A stretch of 64,000 nucleotides of DNA from Chloroflexota bacterium (GTDB lineage Bacteria; Chloroflexota; Anaerolineae; Anaerolineales; UBA4823): NCBI GenBank assembly GCA_029782365.1, contig JAKOUW010000190.1, positions 40,679-104,678 on the forward strand, written 5' to 3'. The notes beneath the pieces are model-generated. The model was not told where the DNA came from and searched no databases. It worked only from the letters and a program-made list of their open reading frames with translations. A program made the translations under genes and the position numbers. Shown piece by piece: positions 35,812 to 45,662 of this stretch (the stretch's first letter is position 1; each line of letters opens with the position of its first letter).

Positions 35812-35838
35812 CCTCAATTTCTGGGTGCATAATTGAGG
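35812..35838. repeat. Inverted repeat CCTCAATT-N11-AATTGAGG
   Basis: Perfect 8-bp arms in the leader between the candidate promoter and dnaK, enclosing one DnaA-box near-match. Possible operator or mRNA hairpin; no T-run. Confidence 0.45.
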
Positions 35839-36040
35839 TGTTGCTTCCCGATTGCTGACAAGGCTCTCAGGGGATTCTTCCTTTTCGTCAAGAATTGATA
35901 TACCTCCTACATGATGTTAACACAATTCTATTACATGGCAGTTATCCTTGTGAAAGTAATTCCAGTGTCTCGCAAGCCAAGCAGATGTCCTCGGCTTGCC
36001 TGGTTCAACGAGAAACGAAAAAGGAAAAGGAGTGTGTAGG

Positions 36041-37942
36041 ATGTCTAAAATTATAGGAATTGACTTAGGAACTACGAACAGTGTGGTCGCTGTTATGGAA
36101 GGTGGACAACCGACCGTCATTACCACTGCTGAGGGTTCACGCCTGTGCCCTTCAGTGGTTGGTTTCACTAAAAGCAATGAGCGCATGGTTGGACAGACGG
36201 CGAAACGCCAGGCCATTACCAATGCTGCGAATACTGTCTATTCTATCAAGCGGTTCATGGGGCGGCATTTTGAGGAAGTTGAAACAGAGCGAAAAATGGT
36301 GCCATACCAAGTAGTCAGCGGACCTGCCGGCGATGCGCGCGTTAAGATCCCACAGACTGGAAAAGAGTACAGTCCACAGGAAATCTCAGCGATGATTCTG
36401 GCGAAATTAAAAGCAGATGCTGAAGCTTACCTTGGCGAGCCAGTCAGCAAAGCGGTGATTACTGTCCCAGCGTACTTCAATGACAGTCAACGCCAGGCGA
36501 CGAAAGACGCCGGTAAGATTGCAGGCCTGGATGTGCTGCGCATCATCAACGAACCAACTGCCGCAGCTTTAGCTTACGGCCTGGATAAGAAATCGAATGA
36601 AACGATCCTGGTTTTCGATCTGGGCGGCGGCACCTTTGACGTCAGCTTGCTCGAGGTTGGGGATGGCGTTGTCGAAGTTCGCTCGACAAACGGTGACACT
36701 CACTTGGGCGGCGACGATTGGGATGAACGCATTGTCCGTTGGATGATCGGCGAGTTCAAGAAGGATCAGGGAATCGACCTGGCTGCAGACCGTCAGGCGT
36801 TACAGCGTCTGCGTGAAGCTGCTGAAAAGGCGAAAATTGAGCTTTCGACGCTCCTGGAAACCGAGATCAACCTGCCGTACATTACTGCCGATGCGTCCGG
36901 GCCAAAACACCTCCAGATGCGCCTGTCTCGCTCAAAATTTGAGCAGCTGACCAGCGATCTGCTCGAGCGCTGCCGCGCTCCTTTCCTGGCTGCCCTGCGA
37001 GACGCCAATTTAACGGCGGCCGGAATTGACGAAGTGGTACTGGTTGGCGGATCAACACGCATGCCGATGGTGCAGGAATTGGTGCGCCAATTGACCAGTG
37101 GCAAAGAACCACATAAAGGTGTGAACCCGGATGAGGTAGTCGCTGTCGGCGCTGCCATTCAGGGTGGTGTGCTGTCAGGGGAAGTGCGCGATGTACTTTT
37201 GCTGGATGTAACCCCGCTCTCCCTGGGCGTTGAAACTATGGGCGGTGTAATGACTGTCTTAATCGAACGCAACACAACCATTCCAGTCAAGAAAGCGAAT
37301 GTCTTCTCGACCGCAGAGGATAACCAGACGGCCGTGGATATCCATGTACTGCAAGGTGAACGTCCGATGGCGGGCGATAATATGAGCCTGGGTCGTTTTC
37401 GCCTGGAAGGCATCCCGCCTTCACCTCGCGGCATTCCTCAGGTTGAGGTGACTTTTGATATCGACGCGAATGGTATCATCAACGTAACCGCCCGCGACAA
37501 AGCGACCAGCCGGGAGCAGAAAGTGACGATCACCGCTTCGACAAATCTTTCTAAAGATGAGATTGAGCGCAAGGTCCGCGAGGCGAAGGATCATGAAGCT
37601 GAAGATCAGCGCCAGAAAGAAGTGGTAGAGGCGCGCAACAATGCTGATAACCTGGCCTACCAGGCAGAAAAGACGCTGCGTGAGATGGGCAACAAAGTAT
37701 CCAATGAGGATCAAGAGGATTTAAATTCCAAGATCAAAGCTCTGCGCGAATCAGCCAAGGGCAGTGATACCAACAGTATCAATCGCAAACTTGATGAACT
37801 GCAACGCAGCCTGCATAAGCTGAGCGAGAAATTCTACCAGCAAGCTCCAGGCAGCCCAGACGCGGCGGGAGAGGCTAAACCAAATGAGCCTGGAAAAGAC
37901 AATGAGGGTGAGATTTACGAAGGCCATTTCCGCGAAGCCTGA
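36041..37942 (+). CDS. dnaK: Hsp70 chaperone DnaK
   Basis: A 633-residue Hsp70: phosphate loops [18 protein letters not shown] and [23 protein letters not shown], the peptide-binding domain from ~385, and a charged lid ending in [11 protein letters not shown]. It folds nascent and stressed proteins with DnaJ and GrpE, neither of which is adjacent. The AGGAG-preceded ATG at 36041 is chosen over an upstream in-frame start. No HrcA/CIRCE or HspR/HAIR operator is visible upstream, so heat control is not evident. A strong hairpin follows the gene. Confidence 0.96.
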   Translation: MSKIIGIDLGTTNSVVAVMEGGQPTVITTAEGSRLCPSVVGFTKSNERMVGQTAKRQAITNAANTVYSIKRFMGRHFEEVETERKMVPYQVVSGPAGDARVKIPQTGKEYSPQEISAMILAKLKADAEAYLGEPVSKAVITVPAYFNDSQRQATKDAGKIAGLDVLRIINEPTAAALAYGLDKKSNETILVFDLGGGTFDVSLLEVGDGVVEVRSTNGDTHLGGDDWDERIVRWMIGEFKKDQGIDLAADRQALQRLREAAEKAKIELSTLLETEINLPYITADASGPKHLQMRLSRSKFEQLTSDLLERCRAPFLAALRDANLTAAGIDEVVLVGGSTRMPMVQELVRQLTSGKEPHKGVNPDEVVAVGAAIQGGVLSGEVRDVLLLDVTPLSLGVETMGGVMTVLIERNTTIPVKKANVFSTAEDNQTAVDIHVLQGERPMAGDNMSLGRFRLEGIPPSPRGIPQVEVTFDIDANGIINVTARDKATSREQKVTITASTNLSKDEIERKVREAKDHEAEDQRQKEVVEARNNADNLAYQAEKTLREMGNKVSNEDQEDLNSKIKALRESAKGSDTNSINRKLDELQRSLHKLSEKFYQQAPGSPDAAGEAKPNEPGKDNEGEIYEGHFREA

Positions 37943-37951
37943 GTTTTGAAC

Positions 37952-37980
37952 GGGCGCTGGCGTACGAATCGCCAGCGCCC
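37952..37980 (+). terminator. Strong hairpin after dnaK
   Basis: Perfect 11-bp GC-rich arms GGGCGCTGGCG (37952-37962) and CGCCAGCGCCC (37970-37980), 7-nt loop, followed by AATTTAT rather than a pure U-run. Confidence 0.7.
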
Positions 37981-37991
37981 AATTTATACGA

Positions 37992-37997
37992 TATAAT
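37992..37997 (+). promoter_or_regulatory. -10 box with near-leaderless start
   Basis: TATAAT ends 9 bp before the ATG at 38007. AGGGG lies between, but the transcript would carry only a few leader bases. Confidence 0.5.
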
Positions 37998-38006
37998 TTG
38001 AGGGGT

Positions 38007-38402
38007 ATGAACGATTATGATTCCACCCCACCTGTCCGATTTTTTATCCTCCCCGCCTTTATTCTGACAATTGCAGGTTGGGGTGGCCTGGCTTTCCTGG
38101 TCATTAATACATATCCAACTGTTTTCCCGCGCTGGTTTTTCTTCTTCTTACTTGTGCTGGGCATCTCGGGCCTGATGCTGCCGATGGTAGCGTTCTTTAA
38201 CCGCCGGTTCCAAACGGATCCGCCAGCCTCCGGCAGTGTAATTGTGCGCGAAGCTTCCTGGTTCGGGCTGTTGGCTGCCACAGTTGCCTGGTTGCAAATG
38301 GGTCGTGTGCTCACCCCGGTGATGGCAGTCTTGTTGATGATGGGATTTTTATTGATTGAAATTCTACTGCGTCTGAATGAACGCAGCCAATGGAAACCCT
38401 AA
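38007..38402 (+). CDS. Small hypothetical membrane protein
   Basis: A 131-residue, very hydrophobic protein with about four membrane segments (near residues 11-31, 39-60, 78-96 and 101-119) and a charged C-terminus (RLNERSQWKP). No known domain is recognised. It has its own -10 just upstream and is followed by selA after 10 bp, so it may share a transcript with it. Function unknown. Confidence 0.75.
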   Translation: MNDYDSTPPVRFFILPAFILTIAGWGGLAFLVINTYPTVFPRWFFFFLLVLGISGLMLPMVAFFNRRFQTDPPASGSVIVREASWFGLLAATVAWLQMGRVLTPVMAVLLMMGFLLIEILLRLNERSQWKP

Positions 38403-38412
38403 AGTTGGCGCG

Positions 38413-39822
38413 ATGGAAAAAACAATCCAATTATCCGCACTGCGCCAACTGCCGGCAGTAGAACAATTACTACAGACAGCATCGGCTGGGAAATTGTCAG
38501 AGCATTACGGCCGTACACTAACGGTTAAAGCCATCCGTTCGACGCTGGAGTCTGCTCGCCAAAATTACATCTTGGGCGGTGCAATCCCTGATCAGGAAAC
38601 GCTGTTACAACAAATGGCTTCGCTGCTGCAGCAATGGACGATGTCCTCATTGACGCCCGTAATCAACGCGACCGGCGTAATTTTACACACGAACCTTGGC
38701 CGGGCACCTTTGAGCCGGGCGGCCCTGGATGCACTGCAAGCTGCTTCTCTCGGATATTCCAACCTGGAGTTTGATTTGGAAAAAGGCCAGCGCGGTTCGC
38801 GATCGACGCACGCTGAGGCTCTTCTCTGCCGGCTGACTGGCGCGGAGGCGGCATTGGTAGTGAACAACAATGCGGCTGCTGTTCTCTTGGCGCTCAGCGC
38901 CCTGGCGAAGCGGCGCACGGTCGTGATCTCGCGCACCCAAATGGTTGAAATCGGCGGAGGATTTCGCGTGCCAGATGTAATGAAACAATCTGGCGCTCGC
39001 CTGGCAGAAATTGGCACAACAAACCGCGTAAACCTGTCCGATTACGAACAGGTTGTTCAGGATGAAAACCCGGCGTTGATCCTGTGGGCGCACCGCTCGA
39101 ATTTTCGCATTATTGGTTTCACCGAAGAGCCGGCGCTGGCGGATATCGCCGCTGTGGCTCATCGCGCTGGCATCCTTCTGATAGATGACCTGGGGTCGGG
39201 TGCGCTGTTGAACACAGAAAATTTCGGCCTGGTACACGAACCAACAGTAGCTGAATCGCTACAAGCCGGCGCCGACCTGATTTGTTTTTCAGGCGACAAG
39301 CTCCTGGGCGGCCCACAGGCGGGAATCATCATTGGTAAAGCGCACCTGATAGCAAAATTACAGAAACACCCTCTGGCTCGGGCAGTGCGTGCAGACAAGC
39401 TGTGCCTGGCTGCGCTATCAGCGACTCTGATCCATTATTTGAAAGATAATGCTGAAAGAGAAATCCCAATCTGGCGCATGATTTCCACGCCGCTGGCAGC
39501 GATCCGCGCCAGGGCGGAGCAGTGGGCTGCCATATTGGGTCAGGGAAGGGTGCAGCCCGGTTTCTCCACCATCGGCGGCGGCAGCTTGCCAGAGGAAACC
39601 CTGGCCACCTTTACACTCTCCATCAGCACTCGAAACCCCCAGAAATTCCTGGAATCCTTGCGGCGCAGCCGCCCGCCTGTCATCGGCCGGCTTGACCATG
39701 ATTTCGTTTTGTTCGATCCCCGCACAGTCTTGCCCGAACAGGACGAAGCCATCCTCACCGCGCTGATGAATTTACTATCTGAAACAGATTCTCCAATGCC
39801 CGGGAAAGCAAGGAAGAAATGA
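38413..39822 (+). CDS. selA: L-seryl-tRNA(Sec) selenium transferase
   Basis: A 469-residue PLP enzyme with the SelA opening LSALRQLPAVEQLLQ, INATGVILHTNLGRAPLS, and PLP lysine Lys296 in FSGDKLLGGPQAG. It converts Ser-tRNA-Sec to Sec-tRNA-Sec with selenophosphate. Its presence implies selenocysteine use, but selB, selD and selC are not in this window; tsaD follows, overlapping by 4 bp. An upstream in-frame ATG would overlap the membrane-protein gene; this start fits the family N-terminus. Confidence 0.92.
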   Translation: MEKTIQLSALRQLPAVEQLLQTASAGKLSEHYGRTLTVKAIRSTLESARQNYILGGAIPDQETLLQQMASLLQQWTMSSLTPVINATGVILHTNLGRAPLSRAALDALQAASLGYSNLEFDLEKGQRGSRSTHAEALLCRLTGAEAALVVNNNAAAVLLALSALAKRRTVVISRTQMVEIGGGFRVPDVMKQSGARLAEIGTTNRVNLSDYEQVVQDENPALILWAHRSNFRIIGFTEEPALADIAAVAHRAGILLIDDLGSGALLNTENFGLVHEPTVAESLQAGADLICFSGDKLLGGPQAGIIIGKAHLIAKLQKHPLARAVRADKLCLAALSATLIHYLKDNAEREIPIWRMISTPLAAIRARAEQWAAILGQGRVQPGFSTIGGGSLPEETLATFTLSISTRNPQKFLESLRRSRPPVIGRLDHDFVLFDPRTVLPEQDEAILTALMNLLSETDSPMPGKARKK

Positions 39823-40898
39823 GCCCTACGCACCACACCTCCTCCCAGGCAGAACCGCTGGCTACCGTGCGCATCTTAGGCATTGAAACCTCATGCGATG
39901 AAACAGCCGCCGCCGTGGTTGCAGACGGGCGGATAATTCTTTCCAGCGTGGTGGCTTCACAGGTGGAAGTGCATACCCGCTTTGGCGGCGTGTTTCCAGA
40001 AGTCGCTTCTCGCCAGCACATCCTCGCTATCTATCCCATTGTTGAGCAAGCGCTCCAACAAGCTCACCTGACATTAGACGATATTGACGGCGTTGCCGTA
40101 ACTCGCGGCCCGGGCTTGCCGGGCTCGCTGGTGGTCGGTCTCAACGCGGCGAAAGGGTTAGCCCTGGCCAATAACCTCCCCTTGATCGGGGTGAATCATC
40201 TCGAGGGCCACATTTATTCTGCCTGGCTTTACCAAGATACCGACCAAAAACCGGCCTCTGCACCTGAGTTTCCATCGCTTGCGTTGATTGTGTCTGGCGG
40301 TCATACAGAATTAATTTTAATGAAAGACCACCTGGATTATGCCCGCCTGGGTGCAACTCTTGATGATGCTGCCGGCGAAGCGTTTGATAAAGTTGCGCGG
40401 CTGCTCGGTTTAAGCTACCCGGGCGGGCCGTCGATTCAAAACACAGCTCAGGGTGGCAATCCACTGGCCTTCGATTTCCCGCGCGCCTGGCTGGAAGATA
40501 CCTGGAATTTTTCCTTCAGCGGCCTGAAAACCGCCGTTCTCAGAGAAGTTCGCAAGCAAGAAGCGAATCCGAGAGGCCTGCCGACACAAGACCTGGCCGC
40601 CAGCTTCCAGGCCGCCGTGGTGGATGTGTTGGTCAGTAAAACCATGCATGCCGCCAAAAAATTCAACGCTCGCAGCATCCTGGTCGCGGGAGGCGTTTCT
40701 GCCAATCAGGCGCTGCGCCAATCCTTTGCACTGCGTTTACCATCCAATTTGCACATTCCCCCGCTGATGTACTGCACCGATAATGCTGCCATGATCGCCG
40801 CCGCCGGCTACCAAAGATTCGTGCGCAGCCAGCGCGACGGCCTGGACATGGATATTTTGCCCAATTGGCCGCTCACCGAAACGACTCGCCCGGACTGA
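39819..40898 (+). CDS. tsaD: tRNA N6-threonylcarbamoyltransferase TsaD
   Basis: The 359-residue ASKHA-fold protein has GIETSCDETAAAVV, the metal-binding NHLEGH, VTRGPGLPGSL, and IVSGGHTELIL. TsaD transfers threonylcarbamoyl from TC-AMP to A37 of ANN-decoding tRNAs with TsaB and TsaE. TC-AMP is made by TsaC, also in this window (45034-45651) but not linked. It starts with an ATGA overlap to selA, so the two are translationally coupled. Confidence 0.95.
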   Translation: MSPTHHTSSQAEPLATVRILGIETSCDETAAAVVADGRIILSSVVASQVEVHTRFGGVFPEVASRQHILAIYPIVEQALQQAHLTLDDIDGVAVTRGPGLPGSLVVGLNAAKGLALANNLPLIGVNHLEGHIYSAWLYQDTDQKPASAPEFPSLALIVSGGHTELILMKDHLDYARLGATLDDAAGEAFDKVARLLGLSYPGGPSIQNTAQGGNPLAFDFPRAWLEDTWNFSFSGLKTAVLREVRKQEANPRGLPTQDLAASFQAAVVDVLVSKTMHAAKKFNARSILVAGGVSANQALRQSFALRLPSNLHIPPLMYCTDNAAMIAAAGYQRFVRSQRDGLDMDILPNWPLTETTRPD

Positions 40899-40905
40899 AT
40901 AAGTT

Positions 40906-42885
40906 ATGAACCAAGCGCCAGATCCTAGATTGAGATCTGACCGTCATGAGGGCAGGACGGGTGACTGGGCGCAGGTTGTGCAACAAGAATCGTCCGATCG
41001 CCTGCCATTGTTGGCTGGCGGCCTTGCCATCTTATTCTTTGTCATTGCCATCATCGACCTTGTCATTTTGCCTCGTTTGAGTACCCCCACCCTGGCAGTG
41101 CTGGCTGTTATCAGTTCGATGTCAGCCGGCGGAATTTATCTCCTTGCCAATTCAAAAAAACTTACGGCAGGCCAATCCACCTGGCTGCTTGCCGTATTGG
41201 CAGCAGTGGCCTGGGTTAACTGCGCCGTGCGGTTGTGGCTGACGGGCGATATTTATGTCACAGATAGTTTTATTTTGTTGTCTGTTGGGATGGGCTTTTT
41301 TTGGCTTGATACTGCCTGGTTTACCATCTTTTTAGCGCTCATATGGCTCAACTGGGGAGTGTTTATCTGGCAATTAACCGAATCTTCTGGCTGGCAGTAT
41401 TACGGATTGGTGCTTTTACTGGGCACTTTGCTGGCCGCCACAATTCACCTGGTCAGAAAGCGATCATTACAAAAACAGCACTGGCTTGGCGAGGAGAATG
41501 CTCGATTCAAAAACGAGCTTGAGACTGTCCTTATCTCAACAGAAGAAGCCCAACGCTCCCTGGCAACAAGCATGGCTGTCGGACAGCGCATCACCTCAAT
41601 CCTGGACCTGGACACTCTATTAAATCAGGTATCCTTGCTGATTCAACAACGCTTCAATTTGCATGCGGTCCAAATTTATCTCTACGATGCCAATCAACAA
41701 CAATTACAGATGCGGGCGGGGGCTAGCAGTCTGGGCAGGTCGATCCCGGTATGGCAAAACCAACCTGATTCAGGAAATGAAGCAGTGGGGGTCATCGACT
41801 GGGTGGCCGATCACCACCGCCCTTTACGCCTGGATGATGTCAGCCGGGATTCGCGTTATATACCCTCAAGCGATTCACCGGATACCTGCTCGGAGCTCGC
41901 CTTACCTCTCGAATTCGGAAAACAGTTATTAGGCGTGCTCGATTTGAAAAGCTCGCGACCGGCGGCTTTTAACGAGGAAAATGCAGCATTTCTCCAACTG
42001 CTGGCCGACCAGGTAGCCATCGCCATCCGTAATGCCAATCTCTATCATCAGGTGAATGAATTTAACCTGGACCTGGAAACATTGGTTCACCAGCGCACAC
42101 TCGACCTTCAAAACACGTATGACAAACTGGAACGCTTAGACAAAGCCAAATCAGATTTTGTGACCATGGCTTCCCACGAACTGCGCACTCCGCTCACCGT
42201 GGTGCAAGGTTACAGCCAGATGCTGCTGGATGAGCCAGCTCTCAAAGATGACCCTCGTTATTTTGGCCTGGTCAAAGGGATCATGTCTGGGGTGCGCCGA
42301 CTCCTGGAGATCATTGAATCGCTGCTGGATGTCGCCAAAATTGATAACCGTGCGCTAACGCTTTACCCCACTCCGCTCCCGATCGCCACTTTAATCAACT
42401 CAATTTGCGAAAGTTTACTGCCAGAAGCAACCGAGCGCGGCATCAAACTCCACCAGGACCTGCCAGGTTTACCAGCCATCCAGGCAGATCTCGATGGTGT
42501 GCGGAAAGTTTTCTACAATCTAATTGTTAACGCGATTAAATTTACTCCAGACGGCGGGCGCGTCACCATTTCTGGACGAACCACGGAACCAGGTTACCGT
42601 GAATTTTCGGCGCCGGGAATTGAGATCATCATTGAAGATACCGGCATTGGCGTTGACCCTCAAAACCAGGAGCTTATTTTTTACAAATTCTACTCAACCG
42701 AAAAAGTCGCCCTCCATTCATCCGGTAAAACCAAATTTAAAGGCAAAGGCACCGGGCTGGGTTTATCCATCGCCAAAGGCATTGTGGAAGCGCACAACGG
42801 GTTAATTTGGGTCGAAAGCCCAGGCTACAACGAGCAAGAATGCCCGGGCAGTAAATTTCATGTGATTTTACCCCTCAGGCAGTAG
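40906..42885 (+). CDS. Membrane GAF histidine kinase (first of tandem pair)
   Basis: Residues ~30-185 contain about five or six membrane helices. A coiled coil, a GAF domain (~225-375), HisKA with SHELRTPLTVVQGY, and a HATPase domain (NAIKFTPDGG, DTGIGVD, GTGLGLSIAKGI) follow. Length is 659 residues. No response regulator is adjacent; the partner is unknown. The next gene encodes a protein with the same plan 17 bp downstream, a likely tandem duplication. The start lies 7 bp after tsaD. Confidence 0.88.
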   Translation: MNQAPDPRLRSDRHEGRTGDWAQVVQQESSDRLPLLAGGLAILFFVIAIIDLVILPRLSTPTLAVLAVISSMSAGGIYLLANSKKLTAGQSTWLLAVLAAVAWVNCAVRLWLTGDIYVTDSFILLSVGMGFFWLDTAWFTIFLALIWLNWGVFIWQLTESSGWQYYGLVLLLGTLLAATIHLVRKRSLQKQHWLGEENARFKNELETVLISTEEAQRSLATSMAVGQRITSILDLDTLLNQVSLLIQQRFNLHAVQIYLYDANQQQLQMRAGASSLGRSIPVWQNQPDSGNEAVGVIDWVADHHRPLRLDDVSRDSRYIPSSDSPDTCSELALPLEFGKQLLGVLDLKSSRPAAFNEENAAFLQLLADQVAIAIRNANLYHQVNEFNLDLETLVHQRTLDLQNTYDKLERLDKAKSDFVTMASHELRTPLTVVQGYSQMLLDEPALKDDPRYFGLVKGIMSGVRRLLEIIESLLDVAKIDNRALTLYPTPLPIATLINSICESLLPEATERGIKLHQDLPGLPAIQADLDGVRKVFYNLIVNAIKFTPDGGRVTISGRTTEPGYREFSAPGIEIIIEDTGIGVDPQNQELIFYKFYSTEKVALHSSGKTKFKGKGTGLGLSIAKGIVEAHNGLIWVESPGYNEQECPGSKFHVILPLRQ

Positions 42886-42902
42886 GCGAGCTCCGCAGCG
42901 GC

Positions 42903-44876
42903 ATGACCTTGCAGTTATTGGCATCGGCTGTTTCCGTTGGGGTTGGCCTGGTTTATATAGGGCTGTTGATATTGTTGTATGAAAGAAATCGTTTTTCCAC
43001 GGCCAACGCCCAACTTTTAGGCTGGATTTGCCTGATCGGCGTAATTATTTCTGTTTTTTTGGTCGCCAGTAATTCCGATAGTGATTCGATCATCACAGAT
43101 AGCCTGGCTTTGGGCTGGCTATTGTTGCAAATTGCCAGTTTTCTGCCGTTGATGCATCTGCTGAGCGGCGGACCAGGCAAATCATGGTGGTGGGCGTTTG
43201 GGGGAGCTCTGCTTATTGGTATTTATGTTTTTCTGCCAGCTGATAAAAACGCCCTTTTTATGTTAACGAGCCTGGCCGCTCTGCTTGGAAGCGCCGCTCT
43301 GTTAATGGCGTCGCGTTCGGATAATTGCCAGCCCATAGATATCTGGCGGTTATGGATGAGCTGCGCCCTGCTGTTGGCGGGGAGTGTCAGCGCAGTTTAC
43401 ATGACCCCGCCTTTCAGCCAGGTCTTCATCACTCTGGCAACCTTTCTTATTTCAGGATTTGTAAGTGAACCTCGCCCGGTTTTCGAGCGAACCAGCTTTC
43501 GCACATTGCGTGAATTCAACAACGGGATCAGCAATATATCCAATCCAGAATTGCTGGCTACTGTGGCGATCGGGTTGATCTGCAAAGCTGTTGGTATTTC
43601 ACGTGGCTTTATATTTTCCGTGGAAAATGAATCTGGCGCTCGCCGCAATTATTATCGCCTGAAAAATCTCGGTGGGATGGGACAGCTTGATCCCGATGCG
43701 ATCGAAATATTGGTGAACAGCGCCACTCCTGTGTTTCAAACTTTACAGAAAGATCGCCGCCACCTGTTGATGTGCGATGTGCAAGCTTCGCCAGATTTCC
43801 TCAAGCTGAGCGAAGGTGAACGCGCCTGGTTTTACAAACTGCAAATGGGATTATTCATCCCTGTGCACGCCAGGGAAGATTGGATCGGCTTGATTTGCCT
43901 GGAAGCGAAACAAGGCAAGCGCGGGTATTCCATGCAAGAGCTCGATCTGGCCAGTACACTTGCTGATCAACTATCACTTTCCCTGCAAAACGCACGGCTG
44001 GTGGACAGTTTGATGCGGGTGAACAATGATTTTCGCCGCGCTTACACCTCGATGGAACAATCCAACCGCCAACTGCAGCAAGCGGTCTTTCAATTAGAGA
44101 AGATGGATCAAACAAAATCTGATTTTATCAGTGTATCCTCGCATGAGCTGCGCACTCCGCTAACGGTGATTCGCGGTTATGCGGAAATGCTTTTGGAAGA
44201 CACAGGTATTAAGAATAATGTTTATCAGCAAAAAATGCTCAACGGCATCCACGCAGGCATTATGCGTCTGCATGAAATTGTGGACAGTATGTTGGACATC
44301 GCCAGTATCGACTCGCAAACGCTAAACCTGAGCAAACATCCCACTTCGGTTTATCATCTTATCAATTCCGTTTGCACTACATTGAAAAGCTCATTCGAAG
44401 AGCGCGCTATCAAACTTGAGTTGGAAAATTTACGCGATCTACCCATGATCGACGTGGACGCAGAAAAGATGTCCAAAGTTTTTTACCAGCTGATCACCAA
44501 CGCTATAAAATTCACGCCCGACTCTGGCACCGTGACCATCTCGGGAGTGGCAGTTTCCCCAGGCCAGATGGGTTACCCGCAAGGCGCGGTGGAAGTGGTC
44601 ATCGCCGATACCGGAATTGGCATCGAACCAGCAAACCTGGAATTAATCTTCCGGAAATTCTACCAAACAGGCGAGGTGTCGCTACATTCCTCCGGAAAAA
44701 CAAAATTCAAAGGCTCTGGCCCAGGATTAGGCCTGGCAATTGCCAAAGGTATTGTGGACGCACATGGTGGGCAGATTTGGGCTGAAAGCAGAGGGCTGGA
44801 CGAACGCACTACGCCTGGAAGCCAATTTCACGTCATCATTCCCCTTTCAAGGGAGCAGACAGCGGTCGAAGAATAA
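42903..44876 (+). CDS. Membrane GAF histidine kinase (second of tandem pair)
   Basis: A 657-residue protein with about six or seven N-terminal helices (~5-195), a GAF domain (~215-365), HisKA with SHELRTPLTVIRGYAEM, and a HATPase (NAIKFTPDSG, DTGIGIE, GPGLGLAIAKGI). The C-terminal 'HSSGKTKFKG' insertion before the G2 box is shared with the preceding kinase, confirming common origin, while the membrane parts differ. Different membrane inputs with similar kinase cores suggest that the two sense different signals. No ribosome-binding site is clear. Confidence 0.88.
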   Translation: MTLQLLASAVSVGVGLVYIGLLILLYERNRFSTANAQLLGWICLIGVIISVFLVASNSDSDSIITDSLALGWLLLQIASFLPLMHLLSGGPGKSWWWAFGGALLIGIYVFLPADKNALFMLTSLAALLGSAALLMASRSDNCQPIDIWRLWMSCALLLAGSVSAVYMTPPFSQVFITLATFLISGFVSEPRPVFERTSFRTLREFNNGISNISNPELLATVAIGLICKAVGISRGFIFSVENESGARRNYYRLKNLGGMGQLDPDAIEILVNSATPVFQTLQKDRRHLLMCDVQASPDFLKLSEGERAWFYKLQMGLFIPVHAREDWIGLICLEAKQGKRGYSMQELDLASTLADQLSLSLQNARLVDSLMRVNNDFRRAYTSMEQSNRQLQQAVFQLEKMDQTKSDFISVSSHELRTPLTVIRGYAEMLLEDTGIKNNVYQQKMLNGIHAGIMRLHEIVDSMLDIASIDSQTLNLSKHPTSVYHLINSVCTTLKSSFEERAIKLELENLRDLPMIDVDAEKMSKVFYQLITNAIKFTPDSGTVTISGVAVSPGQMGYPQGAVEVVIADTGIGIEPANLELIFRKFYQTGEVSLHSSGKTKFKGSGPGLGLAIAKGIVDAHGGQIWAESRGLDERTTPGSQFHVIIPLSREQTAVEE

Positions 44877-44909
44877 TATTTCAATGAATTACAAGCCAGC
44901 ATAAAATCA

Positions 44910-44946
44910 AACCGCCCATCAGGCTGCCACTACCTTTTGGGCGGTT
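44910..44946. terminator. Hairpin between convergent kinase and tsaC genes
   Basis: AACCGCCCA (44910-44918) pairs with TGGGCGGTT (44938-44946) across a 19-nt loop. On the minus strand it is followed by TTGATTTTAT, so it may end tsaC as well as the kinase transcript. Confidence 0.6.
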
Positions 44947-45033
44947 CGTTTGAGGAGAATGTAACTATTATTATATGGATAAAGCTAAGGCTTGCATGAA
45001 GATTAAATAAAAGGCTGGTTAATAAACTGCAAG

Positions 45034-45651
45034 CTATGAAGAAACAGCCTTAAGTTGGTCTAATGTAATTGGGCCATCGCGCAGAATAATGGGTTCGCTG
45101 CCAGTACAGTCAACGATCGTCGAGGGTTTTCGGTTGGGGAGGTGCCCGCCATCAATCACCAGGTGTACCAGTCCCTTGAGTTGAAATAGAACTTCGCCGG
45201 CTGAGATTGGCAGCGGCTGGCCGGAGCGGTTCGCCGAGGTAACCGCCAGGGGGCCAGTCTGCTTTAGCAAATTTAAAAGGAACGCCGAGTTGGGAATACG
45301 CACACCCACGGCGCAATTGGTCGACAATTGGCGTGGCAAGCCCGGCGCGGCGGGCAAGATCAACGTTAAAGGCCCAGGCCAAAAATTCTCGGCCAGGTGA
45401 ACTGCCACCGGACTCATTTCAGAAACCACCCGCCTGACATCCACCAGGGTAGCCACCATGATAGCAATCGTACGCTCACTGCTACGGCCTTTTACAGTGC
45501 TCAATCGTTCAACTGTTTCTTGGTTCGTTAAACTGACCGCCAACCCATACACCGTATCGGTAGGCAAAGCAACCATGCCGCCGTTATGAAGAACATCAAT
45601 TGTGTGATTCAGAGCAATGGGGTGGTCGAGGCGAAGAATCTCTGTATTCAT
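45034..45651 (-). CDS. tsaC: Threonylcarbamoyl-AMP synthase TsaC/Sua5 (short form)
   Basis: A 205-residue YrdC-fold protein: ALPTDTVYGLAVSL, KGRSSERTIAIMV (substrate loop), WPGPLTLIL and VTSANRSGQPLP. It makes threonylcarbamoyl-AMP from threonine, bicarbonate and ATP for the t6A37 tRNA modification finished by TsaD. The length matches the single-domain TsaC, without the Sua5 extension. An extended -10 box lies 11 bp upstream, giving a leader of only about 5 nt. Confidence 0.93.
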   Translation of the reverse strand: MNTEILRLDHPIALNHTIDVLHNGGMVALPTDTVYGLAVSLTNQETVERLSTVKGRSSERTIAIMVATLVDVRRVVSEMSPVAVHLAENFWPGPLTLILPAAPGLPRQLSTNCAVGVRIPNSAFLLNLLKQTGPLAVTSANRSGQPLPISAGEVLFQLKGLVHLVIDGGHLPNRKPSTIVDCTGSEPIILRDGPITLDQLKAVSS

Positions 45652-45662
45652 ATTCCTAATCG

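Larger units (their letters stand above)
35285..36040. other. 756-bp divergent dnaA-dnaK intergenic region; possible but unproven oriC
   Basis: No gene is evident. The region is AT-rich in its middle and right parts and lies between divergent dnaA and dnaK. Two near-matches to a DnaA box (8 of 9 to TGTGNATAA at 35317-35325 and 35824-35832) are present but no clear cluster. There is an imperfect GC hairpin upstream of dnaA (35336-35355), a palindrome GTCAA-N5-TTGAC (35424-35438), and no CIRCE or HAIR heat-shock operator. Confidence 0.35.

Noticed and set aside
35285..36040. CIRCE or HAIR heat-shock operator for dnaK
   Set aside because: No TTAGCACTC-N9-GAGTGCTAA or CTTGAGT-N7-ACTCAAG was found, even allowing a few mismatches by eye.
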